Notes under the pieces: model-generated
Told to the model about the DNA's origin: nothing
The model's database searches: none
The model's input: the letters and a program-made list of their open reading frames with translations, nothing else
Assembly: GCF_003667565.1 (NCBI RefSeq)
Contig: NZ_RCUX01000006.1
Span: 62,001-126,000 of the forward strand
Length of the DNA: 64,000 nucleotides
Direction: 5' to 3'
DNA from: Mycetocola tolaasinivorans
Lineage (GTDB): Bacteria; Actinomycetota; Actinomycetes; Actinomycetales; Microbacteriaceae
Translations under genes and position numbers: made by a program
Shown here: positions 51,601 to 60,722 of the stretch, piece by piece
Layout of the letters: each line of letters begins with the position of its first letter
How positions within the stretch are numbered: the first letter of the stretch is position 1

Positions 51601-52386
51601 ATGGCGGATGTGGCACGCAACCAGCAGGGTGCACGCGAGCGCCGCGACGCGATCGTGACGCTCCTGCGCGAGCGCGGCAGCCTCGCGGTGGCCGAGCTTC
51701 CTGAGAGCTTCGCGGTTTCTCCCGAGACCATCCGACGCGACCTCCGGGAGCTTGAGCGTGAGCGCCGGGTGGAGCGCCGCTATGGCGTCATCCGCATGGT
51801 TGAGAGCGGTGCGGTGGAAACCCCGATTGCGTTCCGCGAGACCAACCACACGGCCGAAAAGGTCCGGATCGCCCAGGCCGCGGCCGGCCGGCTCGCTCAG
51901 GCCCGCACGCTGTTTCTCGACGAGGGTTTCCTGCCCGCTCTGGTGGCCGAATCCCTCCCCGATGATCGCCCGCTCACGGTGATTACCGCCTCCATCCCCG
52001 CGGTGCTGCGGCTCGCAAACCGCCCGCAGATCGAGGTCATCATGCTGGGTGGGCGCATCCGCCCGGCAACCCTCGGGGCGGTGGACTTCTGGGCCACGCG
52101 CGCACTCGAGGGCTTTGTGCCGGATCTCGCGATCCTCGGGGCAAACGGCGTCTCGGTGGACGGCCTGCTGACCACCCCGGATCCGGCGGTCGCCGCGGTC
52201 AAGGAGACCGCGGTGAAGGTCAGTGCCCGTCGGCTCTTCGTGGGCGACCACAACAAGTTTGGACGCACCAGTTTTGTGCGCTTCGCGAAGGTCTCAGATT
52301 TTGAGACGATGATCACCGGTCAGGCGCTCTCGGCGTCGATTGCGCGCGAGTACGCGGAGCGCGGTGCCCGCATCGTGCGGGTCTAG
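51601..52386 (+). CDS. DeoR/GlpR-family regulator of mannitol genes
   Basis: 261 residues. DeoR HTH at ~10-60 (RRDAIVTLLRERGSLAVAELPESFAVSPETIRRDLRELERERRVERRYGV) and the DeoR C-terminal sugar-phosphate-sensor domain with LFLDEG (usually LFLD.GTT), ILGANGVSVDGLLTTPDPAVAAVK and RLFVGDHNKFGRTSF. The ATG at 51601 is favoured over the upstream GTG (51547), which is only 2 nt from a TAGGCT box. Same direction as the mannitol dehydrogenase and fructokinase that follow 240 bp later. Confidence 0.9.
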   Translation: MADVARNQQGARERRDAIVTLLRERGSLAVAELPESFAVSPETIRRDLRELERERRVERRYGVIRMVESGAVETPIAFRETNHTAEKVRIAQAAAGRLAQARTLFLDEGFLPALVAESLPDDRPLTVITASIPAVLRLANRPQIEVIMLGGRIRPATLGAVDFWATRALEGFVPDLAILGANGVSVDGLLTTPDPAVAAVKETAVKVSARRLFVGDHNKFGRTSFVRFAKVSDFETMITGQALSASIAREYAERGARIVRV

Positions 52387-52438
52387 CGCTCGCCCGCACG
52401 GGCACGCCGCCGACCGACCATCCGGGCGGCTCGGGAAA

Positions 52439-52530
52439 CGGTCATCGTTGCGAATCAACCGGTCATCTGGTTCGACGCTTTGCCGTCGAGAGCCCGATAA
52501 TACGTGGCCGAGGTGCCACACACATCGGTC
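52439..52530. promoter_or_regulatory. CGGTCA direct repeats upstream of mannitol operon
   Basis: CGGTCATC occurs at 52439 and 52460, 21 bp apart (two helical turns), and CGGTCA again at 52525. A plausible GATAAT -10 (52495-52500) lies between them. Direct repeats at helical phasing fit a DeoR-type operator. Confidence 0.45.
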
Positions 52531-52628
52531 AAAAACGCGACCGCTTCGTGGGGTATCCGGGGTGGCGGAGCGTGGCACGCTGGGGGAACGGGTGTTTACG
52601 CCCCGAGCCGTCCTCAAAGGAGCAGACC

Positions 52629-54116
52629 ATGACCACACAGCCGATCGCCGTTCCCATCGCCACCCTCGTGCACGCCCACGCGGCGGCGGGTGCCACGCCG
52701 AATGAGGCCCCCGCGGTGACCGCGACCGGTCCGGCATCGGCCGCCCTGCCCACGTATGACCGCGCGGGTGTCCGCACCGGTATCGTGCACTTTGGTCTCG
52801 GTAACTTCCATCGCGCGCACCAGGCCATGTTCCTGGATCGCCTGCTCACCCTCGGCGAGGGTAACGAGTGGGGCATCTGTGGCGTGGGTGTCATGCCCGG
52901 CGATGCCCGCATGCGTGATGTGCTCGCCGCCCAGGACTCGCTCTACACTCTCGTGCTGAAGTCCGGCACCGGCGAGCTCGACGCCCGCGTGATCGGCTCG
53001 ATCCACGACTACCGCTTCGCCCCGGATGACCGTGAGGCCGTGCTGTCCGAGCTGACCGCCGAGACCACCCGCATCGTCTCGCTGACCGTGACCGAGGGCG
53101 GCTACCGCCTGCCCGAGGAGGGCACCGAGAATCCGCTGGGCGTCTTCGACCTGATCGTCACCGGCCTGGCCCGTCGCCGCGCAGCCGGCACCGTGCCCTT
53201 CACCGTGATGAGCTGCGACAACCTGCCCGGCAACGGTGAGGTTGCGCGCCGGGTGATCATCGAGGCTGCCCGCCGTCACGACGCCGAGCTGGCAGAGTGG
53301 ATCGCCGAAAACGTGGCGTTCCCCAGCTCCATGGTGGACCGCATCACCCCCGTGACGACCGACGCCGACCGCGCCCTGGTGCGCGATTCCTTCGGCATCG
53401 AGGATGCCTGGCCGGTTGTGGCCGAACCCTTCGTACAGTGGGTCCTGGAGGATCACTTCACCGCCGGTCGCCCCGCACTGGAGAAGGTCGGGGTGCAGCT
53501 GGTGTCTGATGTGGCACCGTACGAGAAGATGAAGCTGCGCCTGCTGAACGCGAGCCACCAGGGCATGGCCTACTTTGGCCTGCTGAGTGGCCACACGTTC
53601 GCACACGAGGCCACCACGGATCCGCGCATCGTCGCGTTCCTGCACGGGTTCCTCGCCGAGTCGCGCCCGACCCTCGATCCGGTGCCCGGCATCGACCTGG
53701 ACGACTACGTCAACACCCTGTTCGAACGCTTCACCAACCCGGCGATCGCGGATACCCTGAACCGCCTGGCCACCGATGCCGGCAGCCGCATCCCGACGTT
53801 CGTGCTGCCCACCATTGAGGACAACCTGGCCGCCGGCCGCGACGTCACCTTCGGTGCCGCGCTGGTTGCGAGCTGGGTCTTCCAGCTCGAGCGCGACGGC
53901 CACGCACAGCCCGCACAGACCGAGATCGAGCACGACCTCACCGCCCTGGCCGCACGCCTGGAGGCCGAGCCGCTGGCCATCATCGGCTATGCGCCGGTGT
54001 TTGGTGATCTCGCGAGCCAGGAGGCCTTTGTCGCCCCGTATCTCGACACCCTCGCGGCCCTGCGGCGTGACGGTGTGGGCGCGGTTCTGGATGCCCTCGC
54101 GGGCACCCGGGCGTGA
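52629..54116 (+). CDS. Mannitol 2-dehydrogenase family oxidoreductase
   Basis: 495 residues, a polyol-specific long-chain dehydrogenase that oxidises D-mannitol to D-fructose with NAD. The N-terminal Rossmann segment is IVHFGLGNFHRAHQAMFLDRLL (~residues 52-73) and the catalytic Lys-Asn-His set is in KMKLRLLNASH (~306-316). TVTEGGYRL and SCDNLPGNG are family signatures. The ATG at 52629 has AAAGGAG upstream. With the fructokinase next door the product is taken to fructose-6-phosphate. Confidence 0.95.
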   Translation: MTTQPIAVPIATLVHAHAAAGATPNEAPAVTATGPASAALPTYDRAGVRTGIVHFGLGNFHRAHQAMFLDRLLTLGEGNEWGICGVGVMPGDARMRDVLAAQDSLYTLVLKSGTGELDARVIGSIHDYRFAPDDREAVLSELTAETTRIVSLTVTEGGYRLPEEGTENPLGVFDLIVTGLARRRAAGTVPFTVMSCDNLPGNGEVARRVIIEAARRHDAELAEWIAENVAFPSSMVDRITPVTTDADRALVRDSFGIEDAWPVVAEPFVQWVLEDHFTAGRPALEKVGVQLVSDVAPYEKMKLRLLNASHQGMAYFGLLSGHTFAHEATTDPRIVAFLHGFLAESRPTLDPVPGIDLDDYVNTLFERFTNPAIADTLNRLATDAGSRIPTFVLPTIEDNLAAGRDVTFGAALVASWVFQLERDGHAQPAQTEIEHDLTALAARLEAEPLAIIGYAPVFGDLASQEAFVAPYLDTLAALRRDGVGAVLDALAGTRA

Positions 54117-54162
54117 GCACCACCGATATTCTGATCACTCTGGTTATCAAAGGAGAAACCGA

Positions 54163-55068
54163 ATGAGCACCACCCGCGCCTTCGTTATTGGCGAAGCCCT
54201 GACCGACATTGTGTCCGGTCCGAACGGCACCGCCGAGCACCCGGGCGGAAGCCCGCTGAACGTCGCGATCGGGCTGTCCCGACTGGACATTCCGGCCACC
54301 CTGCACACGCGTTTTGGGCGGGATGACCGGGGCGCGGCGATCACCGCGCACCTCGCCGAGAGCGATGTCGCGCTGACCGCGCAGTCGCAGACCGAGGCCC
54401 CGACCGCCACGGCGCTCGCAACCCTGGACGAGACCGGTGCGGCCACGTACACGTTTGAGATTACCGGGGAGCTCGCTGAGGTCGCGATTCCCACCGAAAC
54501 CGAGCTCGTGCACACCGGCTCGATCGCCGCGTTCCTCGCCCCGGGCGCGGACGTGATCGAGCGCATGCTGACCGCCGCGCGTGAGCACGCGCTGATTAGT
54601 TTTGACCCGAACGCCCGGCCGATGATCACCCCGGACCGTGACGCCGTCCGCGCCCGGACCGAGGCCATCGCGGCCATCGCAGACGTCATTAAGCTCAGCG
54701 ATGAGGACGCCGAGTGGCTGTACCCGGAACTCTCGCAGGAGGGCGTGCTCGCGCACCTCGCGTCCTTCGGTGCGGGCCTCACCGCGATGACCCGCGGCGG
54801 CGAGGGCTGCCTGTTCTTCGCGAACGGGGAGCACACCTCCTTTGATGCCCCGCGCGTCAGCGTGGTGGACACCATCGGCGCCGGCGACTCGTTCATGGCG
54901 GCCCTGCTCGCCGCGATCCTGCGCCTCGACGCGGCCGATGCTGTGCGTGCCCACCGCCTGACCTCGGACACCCTCGCGCTCCTCGCCCAGGACGCCCTGA
55001 CCGCGGCTGCAATCACCGTCTCCCGTGCCGGTGCCAACCCGCCGCGCACCGCGGAGCTCGGCCGGTAG
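54163..55068 (+). CDS. PfkB-family fructokinase
   Basis: 301 residues. PfkB signatures: GGSPLNVAIGLSRLDIPATLHTRFGRDDRG (~residues 24-53) and the catalytic DTIGAGDSFMAALLAAIL near 240-257, with Asp as base in GAGD. It phosphorylates fructose to fructose-6-phosphate with ATP. ATG preceded by AAAGGAG. 46 bp after the mannitol dehydrogenase, so the two form one operon: mannitol to fructose to fructose-6-phosphate. Confidence 0.94.
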   Translation: MSTTRAFVIGEALTDIVSGPNGTAEHPGGSPLNVAIGLSRLDIPATLHTRFGRDDRGAAITAHLAESDVALTAQSQTEAPTATALATLDETGAATYTFEITGELAEVAIPTETELVHTGSIAAFLAPGADVIERMLTAAREHALISFDPNARPMITPDRDAVRARTEAIAAIADVIKLSDEDAEWLYPELSQEGVLAHLASFGAGLTAMTRGGEGCLFFANGEHTSFDAPRVSVVDTIGAGDSFMAALLAAILRLDAADAVRAHRLTSDTLALLAQDALTAAAITVSRAGANPPRTAELGR

Positions 55069-55090
55069 TCGCGTCTTCTGAAACGAATCG

Positions 55091-55124
55091 CGAAGCGGCG
55101 GGTGCAGGAGCACCCGCCGCTTCG
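55091..55124 (+). terminator. Hairpin after the mannitol operon
   Basis: A 15-bp perfect stem (CGAAGCGGCGGGTGC / GCACCCGCCGCTTCG) with an AGGA loop begins 23 bp after the fructokinase stop. No T-run. A second nested hairpin (about 55199-55240, ACCCCGG/CCGGGGT) serves the convergent HxlR gene. Confidence 0.7.
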
Positions 55125-55291
55125 ACGTGTCCGCGGCTGTCCGTCTGGCCGAAAACCTCATCGAGTATTCCGATACCGGTGCTACCGTTGCTGATGTAAA
55201 CCCCGGACGAGGCACACAGGAGTGTCGGCGCGCCGGGGTAATGACGTTAGGGAGTCGTGTCTCGACCGGGACGCAGAGAAATCGCTAGCTT

Positions 55292-55654
55292 CTAGGAGGC
55301 CAGCACGCTGGGCGCCGGCTCCACGCCCTGCTCGGCGGCCCAGCGCTGCCCCCAGGCGTCCATCATCGCGACCATGTCGCGCAGGGATTCGCCGAGCGGC
55401 GTGAGGGAGTACTCGACCTTCGGCGGCACCTGTGGGAAGACCTCGCGGTGTACGAGGCCGTCGGCTTCGAGCTCGCGCAGCTGCCGGGTGAGTACCCGAT
55501 CGGTCACATAGCCGACCTCGCGTCGCAGCTCGCCGAAGCGCAGCGTGCCCTCGAGGAGTTTCTGGATGATGGTGAGTTTCCAGCAGCCACCGATGAGGCT
55601 CACGGTGACCTCGATCGAGCACACTTCGAGGGCCTGAACGGTTGAATCGCGCAT
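55292..55654 (-). CDS. HxlR-family redox-type regulator
   Basis: 120 residues. HxlR winged HTH (VSLIGGCWKLTIIQKLLEGTLRFGELRREVGYVTDRVLTRQLRELEADGLVHREVFPQVPPKVEYSLTPLG). Cys12 in ALEVCSIEV matches the sensing Cys near the N-terminus of YodB/HypR, which respond to quinones and disulphide stress. The ATG at 55654 follows AAGGA; the much longer frame is antisense to the reductase gene. Divergent from a quinone reductase, its likely target. Confidence 0.92.
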   Translation of the reverse strand: MRDSTVQALEVCSIEVTVSLIGGCWKLTIIQKLLEGTLRFGELRREVGYVTDRVLTRQLRELEADGLVHREVFPQVPPKVEYSLTPLGESLRDMVAMMDAWGQRWAAEQGVEPAPSVLAS

Positions 55655-55732
55655 TGACACTATCCTTACGGTTAGTACTGGACAGAAAAGTGCATACTTC
55701 CCAAAGCAGAAGTTACCTGCTGGAATCGTCTC

Positions 55733-56518
55733 ATGACAAAATCTCAGCCACAAGCCCTCTGGATTTACGCCCACCCGGAGGCGAAGTCCTTTAACCGCGA
55801 TATCTTCGACGCCGGCCGCGCCGAACTCGAAAAGACCCACACGGTGGTCACCAGCGATCTCTACGCGATGGGCTTCAACCCGCTGCTCACCAGCGCCGAC
55901 TTCGGCGGAGCCGCGGACGCCGAGGGCACCTTCCTCGAGCGCTGGGCCACCGCGTTCGAGACCGACCAGCTCCTGGACGACGTGCGTGCCGAACAGCAGA
56001 AGATGCTGGAAGCCGATCTGGTCGTGATCCAGTTCCCGCTGTGGTGGTACGCGGTACCCGCTATCCTCAAGGGCTGGATTGACCGGGTGTTCGCCTCCGG
56101 CTTCGCGTTCGACATTATCGACCCCGAAACCGGCCGCACCCGTCGCTACGGCGACGGCCTCCTGGTGGGCAAGCGCGCCCTGATCGTGGTCACCGCGGGG
56201 GAGCACGCCACCGCCCTCGGACCGCGCGGAATCTCCGGCGACCTCGACTCGCTGCTCTTCGGCCTCACCCACGGTGTGCTGTTCTACACCGGAATGTCAT
56301 CGCTTCCGCTGCACCTCATCGAGCAGGCGGACGACATGACCCCGGAGCGCGCGACCGAGGAAATCGAGCGCCTCAACGCGCGCCTGAAAGGCGTGTATGA
56401 CGAAACCCCGACCCCGTACCGCACCCGAGAGAGTGGCGACTATCGCCCCGCCCGCGTCCTCCGCGACGAGTTCATTCCGGGTCGTGTGGATCTGGGGATT
56501 CATCGCACGGAGGGTTAG
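55733..56518 (+). CDS. NAD(P)H:quinone reductase, NQO1-like flavodoxin fold
   Basis: 261 residues. Flavodoxin-fold pattern of the MdaB/NQO1 group: WIYAHPEAKSFNRDIFDAG (FAD phosphate loop, ~9-27), ADLVVIQFPLWWYAVPAILKGWIDRVF (~99-125) and TAGEHATALGPRG (~160). It reduces quinones by two electrons, avoiding semiquinone radicals. Its last ~22 codons and the stop were duplicated in tandem downstream. Paired with a Cys-bearing HxlR repressor as in YodB/AzoR systems. Confidence 0.92.
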   Translation: MTKSQPQALWIYAHPEAKSFNRDIFDAGRAELEKTHTVVTSDLYAMGFNPLLTSADFGGAADAEGTFLERWATAFETDQLLDDVRAEQQKMLEADLVVIQFPLWWYAVPAILKGWIDRVFASGFAFDIIDPETGRTRRYGDGLLVGKRALIVVTAGEHATALGPRGISGDLDSLLFGLTHGVLFYTGMSSLPLHLIEQADDMTPERATEEIERLNARLKGVYDETPTPYRTRESGDYRPARVLRDEFIPGRVDLGIHRTEG

Positions 56519-56586
56519 TGCGCGTCCTCCGCGACGAGTTCATTCCGGGTCGTGTGGATCTGGGGATTCATCGCACGGAGGGTTAG
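56453..56586 (+). repeat. Perfect 66-bp tandem duplication of the gene tail
   Basis: Bases 56453-56518, the last 22 codons of the quinone reductase gene including the stop, recur without a single change at 56521-56586, after a 2-bp spacer. The second copy has no start and is non-coding. Perfect identity points to a very recent event or an assembly or sequencing effect. Confidence 0.97.
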
Positions 56587-56679
56587 GTTACGCGCCGGCC
56601 GGGGAGTGCTGCCGAGTAGAATCGGAGCATCGCGTGGGCATCCCTGGCCGGCGCCCTCACTCCCAAAGGCGGTTCTCCG

Positions 56680-57543
56680 ATGACGCAGATTCAGCAGGCC
56701 GAGCAGGTTACCGATCCGGTCGCGTACCACGGCGAGGGCGCGGTGTGGTCCGAGAGCTGGGGCGGGCTGCGCTGGGTGGATATGCTGGCCGGAGACATCC
56801 TGAGCCTCGATGCGCGTACCGGTCGGGTCGAGCGTCTGGCCACCGGATCCCCGGTCGCCGCGATGATCCGCCCGCGCGTGGGTGGCGGGTTCGTGGCCGT
56901 GACCGAGCGCGAGTTCTCGCTCTGGACCGAGGCCGGCCGCGAGTGGGTCTCCGAGCCGGTCTGGCCCGGCCCCACTCAGCGCTTCAATGAGGGCGGCTGC
57001 ACCCCCGAGGGTGACCTCTTCTGCGGCACCATGGCCTATGAGCGCGTGGTGGGCACCGCCGAGGTGTTCCGCTTCGGAGCCGATCGCTCGGTCAGCCCGC
57101 TGTTTGATGGCGTCACGATCTCCAACGGCCTCGGATTCTCGGCCGATGGCACCCGCATGTTCTACGTGGATTCACCCACGCGCCGTATCGACGTCTTTGA
57201 CTATGCGGACGGCGTACTCACTAATCGTCGCCCGTTCGTGACCCTACCCGAGGGCGTGGGTGGCCCGGACGGCCTCACCGTCGACTCCGAGGACGGTGTC
57301 TGGATCGCGCTCTACGGCGGCTCCGCGGTGCGTCGCTACGATCGCGAGGGCACACTCACGAACATCGTCGAGCTGCCGGTCAGCAAGATCACCTCCTGCA
57401 CCCTCGGCGGTGCAGACCTCCGTACCCTCTACATCACGACCTCGCGCGAGTTCCTGGAGCCGCACGATGAGCCGCTCGCGGGCTCGGTCTTTGCCGCGTC
57501 GGTCGAGATTGCCGGTTTGCCGGTGCTGCCCTACGCGGGATAG
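56680..57543 (+). CDS. SMP-30/gluconolactonase family lactonase
   Basis: 287 residues, a six-bladed beta propeller. Metal ligands typical of the family are seen as GEGAVW near residue 18-23 (Glu), FNEGGCTPEGDLFCGTM (Asn/Asp, ~104-120), ISNGLGFSADG (Asn, ~147) and GPDGLTVDSEDGVWIALYGG (Asp, ~193). It hydrolyses sugar lactones such as glucono-1,5-lactone. It heads the sugar-oxidation region in the same direction as the TIM-barrel and Gfo/Idh genes 240 bp on. Confidence 0.9.
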   Translation: MTQIQQAEQVTDPVAYHGEGAVWSESWGGLRWVDMLAGDILSLDARTGRVERLATGSPVAAMIRPRVGGGFVAVTEREFSLWTEAGREWVSEPVWPGPTQRFNEGGCTPEGDLFCGTMAYERVVGTAEVFRFGADRSVSPLFDGVTISNGLGFSADGTRMFYVDSPTRRIDVFDYADGVLTNRRPFVTLPEGVGGPDGLTVDSEDGVWIALYGGSAVRRYDREGTLTNIVELPVSKITSCTLGGADLRTLYITTSREFLEPHDEPLAGSVFAASVEIAGLPVLPYAG

Positions 57544-57780
57544 CCGCGGTCCTGCGGCGGCACCGGTGCGCCGCCGCAGTGGAGTGTGATTTCCGAATCA
57601 CGGGTGAAAAATTACGCACAATTCACCCTGTTATGTGTGTGAAATAGTTGCTAAACTCACATTTAGCGTCGGTTTCTGCACAGATTCTGGCCCGGGTGGT
57701 ACTCGAAGCTGAGTACCGGTCCCGAGGGCCGAGGACGGCGAGGGCCGCGCCCCCACACTCCTAACCGAGAAAGGCTCCTC

Positions 57781-58530
57781 GTGACCCTGCACTCCCTCTC
57801 CCTTCAGCTCTATAGCGTGCGTAACGCCATGGACATCGACCCCGCGGGCACCATCGACCGCGTGGCCGAGATCGGTCTCACCCAGGTGGAGGCCTCCTAT
57901 AAGGGGCTCACCACCTATCCCGAGCTCCTGCCTGCGATTCGCCGCAACGGCCTGATTTCCCCCACCATGACCTCCCCGCTGCTCGACGTGGATCACGCGC
58001 AGGTCTTTGAGCTCGCGGCCGAACTCGGTGCCCACACGGTGGTGGAAACATTTGTTCCCGAGGAGCACTGGCGCACCGAGGAGGACGTGCTGAGCATTGC
58101 CCGTCGCCTCAACATCGCGGCCGAGCGCGCCGCCGCGCACAACCTGCGTGTGGGGTACCACAACCACTGGTGGGAGCTCGAAACCACCCTTGGTGAGCAG
58201 AGCGCGATGGACCTGCTGATCGCCAACCTTGCCCCCGAGGTGGTCCTGGAAATCGACGCCTACTGGGTGGCGGTCTCCGGCACCGATGTCCTCGACTTCC
58301 TGGGACGCTACCGCGACCGTGTGCGTTTCCTGCACCTCAAGGACGGCCCAATCAGCCGAAACAACGCCGAGCAGCGTCCCGCCGGTACCGGGTCGATGCC
58401 GCTGACCGAGATCCTTGCCACCGTGCCCCAGATCGAGGCCGGCGTGATCGAGTTTGACGAGTACAACGGGGACGTCTTTGAGGCCATCGCCGAGAGCTTC
58501 GCCTTCCTCTCCCCGAAGGTCGGCGCATGA
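57781..58530 (+). CDS. Sugar phosphate isomerase/epimerase (AP-endonuclease-2 TIM barrel)
   Basis: 249 residues. The xylose-isomerase-like TIM barrel is shown by SLQLYSVRNAMDIDPAGTIDRVAEIGLTQVEAS (~1-38), the metal-site VGYHNHWWELE (~122-132), VVLEIDAYWV (~155-164) and VRFLHLKDG (~181-189). The GTG start has AAAGG upstream. Coupled by ATGA to the next Gfo/Idh/MocA gene. In 3-keto-sugar pathways such proteins epimerise, isomerise or beta-eliminate the oxidised sugar. Confidence 0.9.
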   Translation: MTLHSLSLQLYSVRNAMDIDPAGTIDRVAEIGLTQVEASYKGLTTYPELLPAIRRNGLISPTMTSPLLDVDHAQVFELAAELGAHTVVETFVPEEHWRTEEDVLSIARRLNIAAERAAAHNLRVGYHNHWWELETTLGEQSAMDLLIANLAPEVVLEIDAYWVAVSGTDVLDFLGRYRDRVRFLHLKDGPISRNNAEQRPAGTGSMPLTEILATVPQIEAGVIEFDEYNGDVFEAIAESFAFLSPKVGA

Positions 58531-59633
58531 GCCGCGCGGGCCGGGTGGGTGTCGCCGTCATCGGCGCCGGCACCATCTCAGACCAATACCTGACCAACCT
58601 CACCGCGTTCCCGGACGTCGAGGTGCTCGTGGTGGCCGATCTCTTCACCGAGCGGGCCGCCGAGCAGGCCGCGAAGTACGGGGTGCCCGGATGGGGCTCA
58701 ATCGAGGCCGCGCTGGAGCACCCGGACGTCGAGATCGTGGTGAACCTGACCATTCCGGCGGCACACGCCGAGGTGTCCCTGGCCGCGATGAACGCCGGCA
58801 AGCACGTGTGGACCGAAAAGCCCTTCGCACTGGACCGCGCCTCGGGTCGCGAACTCCTGGCGACGGCCGAGCGCCTGGGCCTGCGCATCGGTGGGGCTCC
58901 GGACACCGTGCTCGGTGCCGGAATGCAGACCGCACGCCGACTCATCGAGGCCGGCGAGATCGGCACCCCGCTGACCGGGCTGACCCTCTTTGAAGTGCCC
59001 GGGCCGCAGGATGACCATCGCAATCTTGAGGTGCTGCTCTCGACCGGTGCGGGCCCACTGTTTGATATGGGCCCGTACTACCTGACCGCCCTCAGCCAGG
59101 TCTTTGGCTCGTTTGACTCGGTGATCGCGCAGGCCACCACCGCGCGTCCCGAGCGTATCTGGCGGGCCGGGCCGAACCCCGGCGCGACCGTGCGGGCGCA
59201 GGTGCCCACGCACGTCAGCGTGCTCTCGGAGTTTGCCGGTGCGGGTTCGGCCACGAGCGTTCTGAGCTGGGACTCTCCGCACGGCCGAGTGGGGCACGTC
59301 GAGATCACCGGCACCGAGGGGACGCTCTCGATCCCCGACCCCAACATGTTCGACGGTGACCTCCGGCTGCGCCGCGCGGGAGACCCCGAGTGGCGGGTCA
59401 TCCCCGCCGAGGGCGCGGTCGGCGGGCGCGGGCTCGGCGTGCTTGATATCGCGCGGGCGATCCGTGCCGGGGTGGACCACCGCATCACCGGCGCACTGGC
59501 CTATCACGTACTGGACACGATGACCGCGGCCGCCGAGTCGATCGAGTCGCGTGCCCGGGTGAGCGTGGAGAGCGCCGCCCCGCACAGCGCCGTGGTCCCG
59601 CTCGAGTGGGACCCCTACACGCGCACGCTGTAG
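58527..59633 (+). CDS. Gfo/Idh/MocA family oxidoreductase (1)
   Basis: 368 residues. Rossmann motif VAVIGAGTISDQYLTNLTAF (~residues 7-26) and the diagnostic EKPFALD (~95-101), which holds the catalytic Lys. GPLFDMGPYYLTAL contains the usual second active-site block. It probably oxidises or reduces a ring hydroxyl of a sugar or inositol with NAD(P). ATGA overlap with the TIM-barrel gene; followed by a strong terminator. Confidence 0.93.
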   Translation: MSRAGRVGVAVIGAGTISDQYLTNLTAFPDVEVLVVADLFTERAAEQAAKYGVPGWGSIEAALEHPDVEIVVNLTIPAAHAEVSLAAMNAGKHVWTEKPFALDRASGRELLATAERLGLRIGGAPDTVLGAGMQTARRLIEAGEIGTPLTGLTLFEVPGPQDDHRNLEVLLSTGAGPLFDMGPYYLTALSQVFGSFDSVIAQATTARPERIWRAGPNPGATVRAQVPTHVSVLSEFAGAGSATSVLSWDSPHGRVGHVEITGTEGTLSIPDPNMFDGDLRLRRAGDPEWRVIPAEGAVGGRGLGVLDIARAIRAGVDHRITGALAYHVLDTMTAAAESIESRARVSVESAAPHSAVVPLEWDPYTRTL

Positions 59634-59644
59634 CCGCGAAAAAC

Positions 59645-59679
59645 AAAACCTCCGGGTGCGTGACGCACCCGGAGGTTTT
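59645..59679. terminator. Bidirectional terminator
   Basis: A perfect 16-bp stem (AAAACCTCCGGGTGCG / CGCACCCGGAGGTTTT) with a TGA loop, placed between two convergent operons. Confidence 0.97.
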
Positions 59680-59693
59680 GTGTGTGCCCATCG

Positions 59694-60722
59694 CTATCCG
59701 CGGTGCAGGGCCTCGAGGATCTCAATGCCCACGAGTGAGTCGGCCGGATCCACCGGAACCGGACCGAGACCGTGGAAGGCATCGGCGACGCCGGCATAGA
59801 ATTCCACAAAACGCCCGTTCTCGGTGGGGATGATCGTGAAATCATCATCGGTTCCGAGGCGTCCGTATGCCGACTCGGCGTCCCGCCCGAACTCGGCGTC
59901 CCGCGGCGTGAGACCGAGCGCGAGCTGCGACTCCTGCGGATCGAGCCCCCACTTCGTGAAGCCGCCCTCGGTGCCCAGAACGCGGAACCGGAAGCCGCGC
60001 TGAGCAACCAGGCTGCTCATCGAGAGGTGTGAGCGCACACCGTTCTCGTGGGTGAGTGCGATGAAGGTGTCATCATCGTTGCCCGCGCCCGGATTGCGGG
60101 TATCCAGCTCGCCCACAAACGAGGCAACCGGCCCAAACAGTTGGACGGCCTGATCGATGAGGTGCGTCCCGAGGTCGTAACCAACGCCGCCGCCGTCGAT
60201 GCCCGCGGTGCCGCTCTTCCACTCCGGGCGCGGGCGACGGCTCCGCCACTCAAATCGGGATTCGAAGCGGTACACCTCGCCCAGGGCACCGCTCTCGATG
60301 AGTCGGCGCACGGTGAGGAAGTCACCGTCCCAGCGACGGTTCTGGAACACCGTGAGGAGTGCGCCGGTGCGGGCGGCGATGCCGATGAGTTCGCGCCCCT
60401 CCTCGGCTCGCACCGCGAACGGCTTGTCGACCACCACGCCCACCCCTGCCTCCAGCGCGCGGCGGGCCAGCGGCACGTGCGTGGGGGTGGGGGAGGCGAG
60501 CACGATCAGGTCGATCTCCGAGAGATCCGCAAACAGGTCTTCCGGGCTCGCGACAACCCGGGCCGCCGGGTAGCGTTCGAGGGCGCGCGTGGCGCGCTCG
60601 GGGTTCGCGGTCACGATGGTGTGGATACTCAGGCGATCATTGGCCGAGATCAGGGGTGCATGAAACACCGAGCCGGAGAGGCCGTACCCGATGATCGCGA
60701 CCCGGATGGGCGCGCCGCTCAT
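59694..60722 (-). CDS. Gfo/Idh/MocA family oxidoreductase (2)
   Basis: 342 residues. Rossmann motif VAIIGYGLSGSVFHAPLI (~residues 8-25), DKPFAV (~100) and the active-site block GYDLGTHLIDQAVQLFG (~185). Similar to YdgJ/YvaA-type scyllo-inositol dehydrogenases by overall pattern. Its start overlaps the stop of gene (3) by four bases, so the three minus-strand genes are one operon led by the alcohol dehydrogenase. Confidence 0.93.
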   Translation of the reverse strand: MSGAPIRVAIIGYGLSGSVFHAPLISANDRLSIHTIVTANPERATRALERYPAARVVASPEDLFADLSEIDLIVLASPTPTHVPLARRALEAGVGVVVDKPFAVRAEEGRELIGIAARTGALLTVFQNRRWDGDFLTVRRLIESGALGEVYRFESRFEWRSRRPRPEWKSGTAGIDGGGVGYDLGTHLIDQAVQLFGPVASFVGELDTRNPGAGNDDDTFIALTHENGVRSHLSMSSLVAQRGFRFRVLGTEGGFTKWGLDPQESQLALGLTPRDAEFGRDAESAYGRLGTDDDFTIIPTENGRFVEFYAGVADAFHGLGPVPVDPADSLVGIEILEALHRG

